The position numbers and the translations under genes were made by a program. From contig NC_045142.1 in assembly GCF_008831285.2 (NCBI RefSeq), positions 22,011,354 to 22,075,353 of the forward strand: 64,000 bases of DNA, read 5' to 3'. Positions within the stretch are counted from its first letter, which is position 1. Every line of letters starts with the position of its first letter. The notes beneath the pieces were generated by a model. The model saw only the letters and a program-made list of their open reading frames with translations, was not told where the DNA came from and searched no databases. This document shows positions 38,601-48,332 of the stretch, one piece after another. This DNA comes from Nymphaea colorata (taxonomy: Eukaryota > Streptophyta > Magnoliopsida > Nymphaeales > Nymphaeaceae).

Positions 38601-39810
38601 ATTTATATGGAAATAAACATAGAAACATATCTATCTATATAAAGAATTGTCATATGTATTTCAGATCAGGGATTAATCATTCAACCAATGACTAGGCTAA
38701 CTGATTCACTAGTCTGACCAACTTGTTGCTAGAGTAAGACACAAGTTGGTCAACATCTGACTCAACTGACTACTCTAACTAGTCACGAATTTGACAACTA
38801 AGGTTTCCATGATTTAATGTGTTTTTGTAGTGGATTCTTTATTCATTACATAAACGTGCCTTTTTCCTTTTTGCTGGTCGAGTAAAATCCAGTCCTGAAC
38901 CTTTCAAAGAGCAGCAACTAAACCCCTTCACTCCATGTGTTCAAAGTTTTCTGGGCCCATAGTCATGACTTTTCCCTTATTGGTGGTAACATGAGCTAAA
39001 GGTCATCAACCTGATGCTTCTCTTTGTTCAGAATGATGGAGTACATTCTAGAGATGTTGCAACTATACTTCCTAAGTGTGGGTTGCTAGAGCTGTACCCT
39101 GAAAAGTGGGATGTGAATTTTTCTGTAAAAAGCAGAGCATTTCGTGTTATTCTAATCAATAAAACGAGTGGATGAACAACCTGAAATCACAAATGGAGTA
39201 GGCAAAACTTTGCAGGTACTGCTTGTATGTGCTATATGGTACTTGCGCTGAAAAGAGGATAATGTACTTGGGCATCGTAAAAGGCACATCATTATGTGGT
39301 GTTTGCTTATTTTCTACAGAACAAGCCCTATTTTCTGGCAGCCATTTGGTTGATGGCTTCTTTGTTTAGTTCATGAGGTCAGTTACATGAAGCAATGGTA
39401 TGAGCAGAAAGGGAAGCAACGCCACACACAAAACAAAGAAGATTGACAACAAAGAATCGGGTTTAATGTGGTTCAGCTTGAGTGGCTTACAACTTCGAGT
39501 CTTAATAACACTGTCAAATCTTTTCGGTTATGAGCCCTGTCTTTTTTGTGTCTTCCCTCATCCGTTTAATATCATCTCATCCAGATCTGTTGCTATCATG
39601 AGTCTTCTTTTGGATCCTGTGGGTCCTGAGATGTCGTTCTAACACGACTTCTCTCAGAATACTTTTCAGTTGTTTTGTTCTAATGATGTTTGAAGCAGGA
39701 ACTGTTAATTTTTACTCCTCTGATTCTATTCTGTTTGGTTCTTGTTCCAGGGGCATGGTTATTGTTCAAGAACTATGATGTAGCTCTGTTGGATTTTGGA
39801 GACTATCTTG

Positions 39811-39850
<40 letters not shown>

Positions 39851-42800
39851 GCAGTTATGTGTCCATTAACGTGATCACAAATGCATGTTTTTCTGATTAT
39901 GTTTTTTTGCAATTCTATGAATCCGTGCAACCATTTTACAGCAATTGGAGCAATATTTTCTGCAACAGATTCTGTTTGCACTCTACAGGTGTGTTTGCTA
40001 ATCCTTTATTTCAAATTACATGCTGCAATACTTGCTGAACAAATTCATTTTGTGACAGGTCCTTAACCAGGAGGAGACCCCATTTCTTTATAGCCTGGTT
40101 TTTGGTGAAGGTGTAGTGAATGACGCCACTTCAGTGGTGTTGTTTAATGCTATCCAGAACTTTGATCTGAGCCATGTCAGCTCTACTACTGCATCGGAAT
40201 TGATTCTCAGTTTCCTTTATTTATTTGTGATGAGCACTTTCCTTGGAATAGTTGTAAGTTCCACGTTGTCATTGAGAATAATTAGTTTCACTTCTGCATG
40301 TGAATGTTGTGTTGTATCCCTTTCAATAGTTTGTAACAGGATAGTTTACATTTTTCCTTTCTGCAGGCTGGACTTCTGAGTGCATATACGATAAAAAAGC
40401 TTTATTTTGGCAGGTTAGTAATTCTTCGGAATACTTGGTTCACTTTTCCATGCATAATATGCAGCATTTGTTATCTGTAGTTCTTTGCCACTTTAAGCTT
40501 GTATCAGCTATATATGTGCAAAAAGGCTATATATTCTTGGAATATCTGAAAGAAAAAAAAACACACCAAGAGATGGAGTGTTCAGGTGACAGTCATATAA
40601 AAGATAAACAGAGTATTCAGTTAAGCAAGGGTATCTTGGGCTTGCTACGATTGACGTTGCACTTCAACCGATTAAGGTTTCTATCCTAGTTCATAGGCTG
40701 GTTGCCTTGTATGAAAAGCACGTGAAGGTTGCTTCCTCCCGTTGAACTTATTGTTGAAGTTGAATGTGTAGCCCCTAAACTAAAGCAATTTTTTAGCTAG
40801 ACTCAAGCAGTCCTTTCCAATGATAAAGTTCCTCTAGTTTTCGGATTTGGTTCATCTTTCCATCAGAAGCTCTTGTTTTCATGTTTTCGTTCACGAGAAG
40901 ATGAACGTATAGGTTTTGCTTTTGCCCTTACCTCTCATCTATAGAGGATGTTCCCGTTCTTTCCTCTGAAATGTTTCCTTTTTCTTCTTTGCAGGCATTC
41001 CACAGATAGAGAAGTTGCATTAATGATACTGATGGCATATCTGTCTTATATGTTAGCTGAAGTATGGATTTTGTTACTTTTGTTGCTGCTAAATATTTCA
41101 CTTTTTGTATTTATATGTTGTCTCAGTCCTTTGGGAATTTTATGCTTTCTAGTCGTGGGAGCTTTAAGAGCTGATCAGTTGCAAAATTTATCTGTCCTTT
41201 TCTCTTTTTTCCCCTGCAGATTTTTAATCTAAGTGCCATTCTGACAGTTTTCTTTTGTGGGATTGTGATGTCTCACTATACCTGGCATAATGTGACAGAG
41301 AGTTCACGAGTTACCACCAAGTAGGTTAAGCACATTGTCACTAAATAATTTGAATGATATGAATGTTCAGAGCTCCTCATCACATTTCTTTGTTGTTGTT
41401 TGTGTCCATTTCAGACATGCATTCGCTACCATGTCGTTCATTGCTGAGACGTTTATCTTTCTCTATGTTGGTATGGATGCATTGGATATTGAGAAGTGGC
41501 GACTAGTAAGCAGCAGGTATGGCTTGTACCAAAGACGCATAAGCTTAGATGGCAAAGATCCATAGATTCTAGTTCTTACTAAACATGCTCAAGGTTAATC
41601 AAATCTTCTCTAATTAAAGATGAACTTGGAACTTATCGTCCTTGTTAGGCACTTCAAGCTTGTTAACAATGTAAAATACTTTACTGTGTAATTATTTGCA
41701 CAGGTGGTTTGACACAGAGAATGCTGATAGTGGTTTGGAAGTCTTTCATTCAAATGAGAAAAATCAATTGATTGGGACCATGTCCCATTCGTTCCTAGTA
41801 AAAATGGATAAAAGAAATGGGCCCAACTCAAGTTGAGCGGAGTTCAGCGAAGTAAATTTGGACACGATTTTCAACTTGCTAAGTGCATCAATCATATATA
41901 TAGTAACTGACAGGAAGTACTGAACCTTGCTGATTGTTTGATCTTGATCTTAAGACTTTTGCATGTGAAAAAGTGATTGCCTCCTATAGATGTTAGACAT
42001 CATTGAGCACCTGTATGTATTTCTATCCAAAGAATGTTTCGAGGTGTGTCTGATCAGAAGCTAACTCTTAGATCCTTCAAGGCTAACATCTTCACCTGCT
42101 TTTATGACCTTCACAGTCCTCAGGTTCATGCTAATGAGGATCTAACTTCAAAAAAAAAATGTATAAAATAGATCAAGCAACTGTGTTCAAAATCTAGTGG
42201 CAGTCTAGTATTAAGCCTGAGCTCATTATAAGTGCATCCTCAAACTTAAGATCTTTCAGCTTTTACCTGGAATTCTTTCGTGCATTTCTTTTCATTTATG
42301 AATCAAGTTATAGATATATGTAAATTAGATCTCAAATACACAAAATCAAAGTTCAGATAATGAATTTGATAAATAGCACTCTGAACTAATCACTCAACAT
42401 CACAAGTGCACTAAGGTACAAAATACAGGTTCATGCTAATGAGGATCTAACTTCAAAAAAAAAATTGTATAAAATAGATCAAGCAACTGTGTTAAAAATC
42501 TAGTGGCAGTCTAGTAAGCCTGAGCTCATTATAAGTGCATCCTCAAACTTAAGATCTTTCAGTTTTTACCTGGAATTCTTTCATGCATTTCTTTTCATTT
42601 ATGAATCAAGTTATAGATATATGTAAATTAGATCTCAAATACACAAAATCAAAGTTCAGATAATGAATTTGATAAATAGCACTCCGAACTAATCCCTCAA
42701 CATCACAAGTGCACTAAGGTACAAAATAAATAGGTAATCTAGTCCTCGGGAAAGCAGAGGCAAGAAGGGGAACCCTTAAATGTGCAGCAACTAATAGTGT

Positions 42801-45800
42801 AGCTGTGGGAACTAGCCATGGCAACCTAACTCCCCGTCAACGACTAAAAATGACCCAAACTGACTTAACATACAAATACAAAGATAAAAAATAAAAATAC
42901 AGAAAGGAAAAAAAAAAGTAAGAGAAAAGAACCTATGTATGAAGTATATTTGCAGTATATGCATATATGGCTACATATACACAATTACACATATATATGA
43001 TCAATAAACATATAATAAGATTTCCAAGATAATTCAAATCCATACTTTTTTAACTAGATTTGGATAATTTCAAATACTGTAAATTATTAATCCAGATCTG
43101 AAATCCATCCCTTCGTGGGTTCATTTTGTAAATAAAGTTGAAAAAAGAAGTGGTTTGCTGTTTTTCTCTCCCTTCCCATTAATTCAGAATTTTGCTCAAG
43201 TTTTAGATAGTTTTTAGCTTAATTTTAGCTTAGTTGTGAGAGCGGACGGGTTAAGACTCGTTAATCTTAATCCGTCTTGCATTAATTGGTATCAGAAGGA
43301 GGCTTTTCGGGCATCTGAGTTCGCCATTAATGGACCAAGTGCAGCAAACCCTACTGACCTTAGCAAGGCATGAATCTACCTAATTATCTTATATCAGACA
43401 AGGATTTGCTGCTACGGCAAGAAAGTTGGATGAGATTGAAGCCTCTACGGACGAGATTAAGGATACGTTCCGTTCAGTTCTGCAACTTGCAGGGAGCTTC
43501 CATGGACTTTCTGCTGCCTCCAACCCGAGTAAATCTGATTTGGGGGGATATTGGAGCCGTCGACTAGTTGCCGTTGTTCAGCCTGCTCATCATGGACAGA
43601 AGCTGCCGGTTTCGCCGCCCAACCCACTGCCCGTCGGCAAACACGGCACGAGGGGCGATCACCCCTGCGATCTGCCAAGGCGAGCCGATGCTGAAGATGC
43701 AAAAGCGGTTGAAGCCAACCGTCGGCGGGAGAGAGACCCAAGAGCAGGCGCCTCCTTCAACCCAACAGCGGCTAGCGACCGGAGATGAGGGCGTTCGATC
43801 AGAGGATCGATGGAGGCCGACCACCGTTGGGGAAGATGGAACCAGGGAAGTCGCCGGACGGAGAGACGCCATCCTGCCGTTGTCTTCATCCCACAAGCCG
43901 CCTGCACTGAGACCCGCCGTTGGTGTGGGTAGTCGCTGGGAGGGATGGGGGACGTCGGCAGCCCTGTCTTCGACCGGAGAAGGAGCCCGAATGGCAGCCG
44001 GAACCAACGGAGCCCGCCCCTCACTCTCTGCTCTGCCCATTGGGGGTGGACAGCGGCTGGAGGCGTCTCCGTCGCCGGACCTTCCCGTCGCCGTGGGTAG
44101 ACTGCCGGTGGACTTGCGCTCGTCGGCGACCCCTCTTCCGGCTAGGGGAGGTGCCGGTTTTGCAACCAGCGGCAGCAGCAGGGTCGACCTGCCGCCCGAC
44201 GCTTGTCGTTGAAAACTAGTGGCCTCTGCCGCCCGAACGGGGCTCCGCTAGTGGGCTCGCCGCCCGCCGGAGAAGAAGAAGACGGGGGCGGCCGCCCTCC
44301 GCCGCCCAATCCCCCCCCGACATGAAAGGGGGGAGGCGGTGGGCGCTCCCCTGCAGTGGGGGCGGTTTTCCCTTTCCGCCTCTACTTGAGGCGGAAGGCG
44401 AAAGCGAGCCCGCGGGAGCGTCCCGGTTCCTTATGGAACCGGATCGGATCCGTTCGGGAGTGGGACCCGATTTGGATCCGTTACACCCGATTTTCGAGTT
44501 CGGGAATCCGAATCCTGATCCAAACCCGCCTTTGGACGGAGTCGAAGCTCACGTTCCATGCTCAAAACCTCCGCCGAAGCCACCACCTTTGATTAATGGC
44601 AAAAACGATGTTTGGCGGTCCACCACCCTAGCGTAAGCAGGCGTGCAGTGGGCCTCTTTTTGATCTGATCTTAGACCTTTTTAGATGAATACCCATTTTG
44701 GCAGATTAGGAGATTTAAAATTTGGCATTCATACTTTTGTAACTAGATCTAGATAATTTTAAATACTGTTAAATGAATTCAGATCTGAAATCCATCCCTT
44801 TCTCTGTATAAAGGGAAGTGAGTTCATTTTGTAAGTTGGAAGTTGAAAAAATAAGTAGTTTTCTGTTTTTCTCTCTTCTTTCCCTTTAGTTCTTTTGTAA
44901 GTACAATTAAAAGTTGAAAAAAGAAGTGGTTTGCTGTTTTGCTCTCTTCTTTCCCTTTAGTTCAGTATTTTGCTTAGGTTAGTTAGTTTTTAGCTTAATT
45001 TCAGCTTATTTGTATGTGGACATTTGGCATATTTCCATGATTGACTCACATATATCACGATATTTTCGAAAACCTCGTGATAGAGAAAATCACAAAAAAC
45101 TAAAAAATCGGGAAAAGTCTCTCATCAAAACGAAAATCCCGCGATTTTTTTTCCAAGATTTTAATACTTTTAATTTTGAACAATTTTAAGTTTTTTATGA
45201 CTTTTATGATTTTTTTTAAATTTTTTTTAAACATTGTGAAGATTTTCTCAAGAAGAATAACTTCACCTAAAAATACCCGATAAAAAACCTCTCTGATATT
45301 ATTTTCTTGAGAACAATATTTGTGACAATGGTTGAAAATGTGGCAGTAAGCTAACTATTAGTAATTTAACAGCTGTCTTTGAGTCAACTAATTGCCCAGT
45401 ACCTTGCAAAGTATTCATGCGTGCATATATTCCGATCTTTGAGTTCATAAATTTAGGCTCTTAGCATTAGGTTTTCCTAGCTTTGCAGGCATGTAAGCAT
45501 ACAAAAATTACAACAATTCTCATTCAGGACTGTGGGCTTATTGCCTTCATTTCGTCCTTATTGCATGGCATACAAGAGTGTGTACATTGTGGATTAACTA
45601 GAATGGAGGTTAAGGATTCATGATTTAGAAGATAACTCTCCTTGTTGAAAAAGCAACATGCACGTTGATTCATTATATGTTACTGTTCAGATTCTCTTTT
45701 AAACATGGCACGGACAATTCATGAGATGCTTTAACAAAACTTCAACTCTGATATCACAGTTTTGCTATACGATAAGCTTATTTATGCCTTTGGGTTAGTC

Positions 45801-47972
45801 CTTTCTGTTGCATCTAGTTTCATGTTTACTCTTATGACTAATACTTTCTCTTTCAGCCCAGGAGAATCAATTCGCTTGAGTTCCATGTTGTTAGGATTCG
45901 TTATGGTAGGACGAGCAGCTTTTGTATTTCCTCTTTCATTTATGACCAACTTAACAAAAAACTCACCAAGTGAGAAGATCAACCTTAAGCAGCAAGTGAG
46001 TTTTAATCTTTGATTTCTCATGAAGCATATTGACTGGATGAGAGATCTTGAAACTGAGCGGCTTTTTCAGGTCATTATCTGGTGGGCTGGGCTGATGCGG
46101 GGAGCAGTGTCAATGGCACTTTCTTATAATCAGGTGATTTTATGATCTAAAGAATTTATGCACCAGTATTCCACATGCAGAGATGCGTTGTTTCTCATGC
46201 CCAACGCCATGCACTGCCTAGGGTTACCGAGTGGCTTTGTCTAAGAATTTAATAAAAGGGTTCCTGCTTCCTGTTCAGTGAACTGCCCATGGAACTGATT
46301 CTTTCTCTAAAGATCAACTCAATTTGTGTTTCTTTCAAGTTAAAAATGGAGATTACGTATATAATTTGTTGATGGAAGAAAAAACAGTGTTCTTAAGTTT
46401 GGCAATTCCAGTTAAATGGAGATTTGCTAATCATTTTGTGAGCCGTTATTCAAAAGAGTGAAAGGCAACGATCCTGTTCATGGTCGGAATCCCGGTGTGC
46501 CGCTACTGATGAAGAAGACAACTTTTTGGTCGTCCAGAACTGATTTAAAAAAAAAAAGTTTTAAGCTGTCCATGGTTTCCAGGCATGTTTGATAGTATTT
46601 CAGAGATTTGGCAAGGTGAGCTTGGAAAAGTCAACTTGTTAGCTGTAGTTGGATCTTGATAGTCTTCTGAGAAACAAATGTAAGGAGGTTAGGCTAAAAA
46701 CTTATATGCTTCATGTATTCCTAGTTAGTTTTCTCCTAGGAAGATTATACCAAATACCGACCCAACAATTTCCTTGGGCTCTTCTCAAGTAATACATTTA
46801 TGTGTCTTCAATTACAGATTTATTCTTAATGAATTTGCAGCTTCCATGGGCTTTTAAATGCATAAAGTTCCTCATATATTACTTTTATGTCCTCAGATTA
46901 CAGTTTTGTTGTTGATTGGAAGACATGTTTGCACATGGTATATGATCTTTTATGATTGATCTTTCCCTCTGATTCTATAACATGATCTTGCAGTTCACTC
47001 GATCTGGCTATACTCAGTTGCGGGGAAACGCAATCATGATTACTTGCACTATTACAGTAGTCCTTTTCAGCACTGTGGTAAATAATTATCTATGTAGCTT
47101 TTCAGTTCTTTGCTTGTGGGTGCGCATAGTTATCCTCTTTTGTTCTTTGCTTTCAAGTTTCAACTCATGGGCTGAAATTGCATCACAGATAGTAGCCCTT
47201 ACCACTTTCATTGATAAGTTGTTTATGGCCCTACCACAATGTCGAGTCTGTCTCCTGTTAGGGACTACTTAACCTGTCCAAAGAAATGAAATCTTAATGG
47301 AGAAGAAAATTAGCACCTCCTAGTTTCTATTCAAGTTTCCACTTTAGAGAAATAGATTAACGAGATCATCAAGAAATGCCATCAGAATAAGCCAAACCAT
47401 CTTCTTTATTTTGACAAGGACCTTGTGCATATGCCTTTGATTTGAGGACTTGGTGGAGGATAATGATCTTTCATGCATTTTCATGCAATTGTTCTGGCAA
47501 TAGATCTTGTATCCTGTTAAGTGCATAACATATTTCCCAAAGATAATATCAAAATCAACTTGGTCTCATGTCCTCCTTGATGCTTTTAAACATATGATAG
47601 TGGCATTTAATTTTATTAATTGTCCTGCCCTTCCAGGTATTTGGTCTGTTGACGAAGCCATTGATCAGGATTTTGCTGCCCCATAATCCAAGGGCAACGA
47701 GTAGTCTATTTTCAGAGCCATCAAGTCCAAAATCCTTCCTCATACCGTTCCTTGAGGATTCACAAACTCCTGAATCCGATCCTCTAAATGTTCCAAGGCC
47801 GACCAGTCTCCGGTCGCTCTTGACCAAGCCAACTCGTACAGTGCACTACTGGTGGCGCAGATTTGATGATGCCTATATGCGCCCTATGTTTGGCGGACGT
47901 GGCTTTGTACCTTTCGTGCCTGGCTCCCCAACAGAGCAAAGCAGCAATGACCATAGTGCTTATTTCCAGTGA
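35603..47972 (+). CDS. NHX: Vacuolar Na+(K+)/H+ exchanger, NHX class I
   Basis: Fourteen coding exons join in frame to 547 residues: 35603-35788, 35862-35980, 38101-38198, 39751-39810, 39942-39988, 40059-40253, 40367-40413, 40995-41061, 41220-41320, 41415-41516, 45857-45995, 46071-46133, 46994-47077 and 47637-47972. The product matches plant class I NHX proteins throughout, with ten or more hydrophobic segments. LFFIYLLPPI (88-97) is the amiloride-binding motif, FSATDSVCTLQ (160-170) and FGEGVVNDATS (185-195) carry the conserved acidic ion-path residues (Asp164, Asp192), and WWAGLMRGAVSMALSYNQ is the later conserved block. The tail ends in the class I pattern WWRRFDDAYMRPMFGGRGFVPFVPGSP. The family exchanges vacuolar protons for cytosolic Na+ or K+ at the tonoplast, setting vacuolar pH, K+ storage and salt tolerance. 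Intron 10 (4.3 kb) holds a tandem duplication and an LTR element. NHX1 versus NHX2 type cannot be decided. Confidence 0.96.
38500..38812. repeat. Dispersed repeat in NHX intron 3
   Basis: It shares with 18905-19427 a GTCAGTCCAA...AGGTCCAAGCC block near the start, the TCATTCAACCAATGACTAG type core, and the end TTGACAACTAAGG. It is probably a short inverted-repeat transposon family. Confidence 0.45.
39813..39847 (+). repeat. (CT)n microsatellite at the 5' end of NHX intron 4
   Basis: The run begins three bases inside the intron, directly after donor G|GTA. The intron is only about 131 bases long, so the tract fills over a quarter of it. Confidence 0.9.
42121..42728. repeat. Tandem duplication, period 305 bases, in NHX intron 10
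   Basis: The unit 42121-42425 is repeated as 42426-42728 with only a few substitutions and small indels. Both start at CAGGTTCATGCTAATG and end at CTAAGGTACAAAATA. The high identity points to a recent duplication. It lies just upstream of the LTR element. Confidence 0.9.
43017..45015 (+). mobile_element. Non-autonomous LTR retroelement in NHX intron 10
   Basis: Two related direct repeats flank a 1.4-kb core: about 43017-43282 and about 44707-45015 share AGATCTGAAATCCATCCCT, AAGAAGTGGTTTGCTG and TTTTTAGCTTAATTT blocks in the same order. A primer-binding site for initiator tRNA-Met lies directly after the first (TGGTATCAGAAGG, 43287-43299). The core starts like a short gag (ATGGACCAAGTGCAGCAA at 43331, soon interrupted by a stop) and then becomes strikingly GC-rich (about 43550-44560) with open frames on both strands and no protease, reverse transcriptase or integrase. 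The second LTR contains its own internal duplication and seems shortened at its end. It has the form of a LARD/TRIM-like element. It lies in the sense orientation of NHX. Confidence 0.75.
43287..43299 (+). other. Primer-binding site (tRNA-iMet type) of the LTR element
   Basis: TGGTATCAGAAGG matches the common plant retrotransposon primer-binding site complementary to the 3' end of initiator tRNA-Met, with a slight change after TGGTATCAGA. It lies a few bases after the presumed 5' LTR end. Confidence 0.65.
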
Positions 47973-48092
47973 AAATGTGTAAATATTTTTTTATAGATGC
48001 TTGTTTTCACGTGGCTACCTTTTGTTTGCAATAATCATAGTGCTTATTTTCAGTGAAAATGTGTAAATATAATTTTATAGATGCTTGATTCC
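47944..48092. repeat. 84-base-period duplication across the NHX stop codon
   Basis: The block from GCAATGACCATAGTGCTTA through GTGAAAATGTGTAAATA to TTTTATAGATGCTTG recurs 84 bases later with few changes. The first copy contains the last codons of NHX and its TGA. Confidence 0.85.
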
Positions 48093-48130
48093 TTCGAAAC
48101 AATGGCTTCATATATCTATTTATGGCTCTT
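47973..48130 (+). other. 3' UTR of NHX with partial tandem duplication
   Basis: After the TGA the sequence repeats with a period of 84 bases: about 60 bases spanning the last codons, the stop and the early UTR (from 47944) recur from 48028. The UTR then fades into AT-rich spacer before the tail of the PPR gene at 48333 on the other strand. Confidence 0.5.
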
Positions 48131-48332
48131 CTAATTAATATGATTCAGTTTAGTGACCTTTGAAGTGGACGATATTCTTTTTTGTCAAACCAGCATACCC
48201 TCATGCATTGGTGCTAGAAATTGAATGGAGCAAGTGACATGATAGCGTATGAGCATCATCAAAGTAGTGCAGTTAACGAAGCTTTTGGTTTGCTGACCAC
48301 ATTCTGGTGGGTAAGGCTAGAATCAATTGAAT

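Noticed and set aside
43564..44040. 158-codon minus-strand frame in the LTR element
   Set aside because: The GC-rich core is open in several frames on both strands at once, so no single frame can be trusted.
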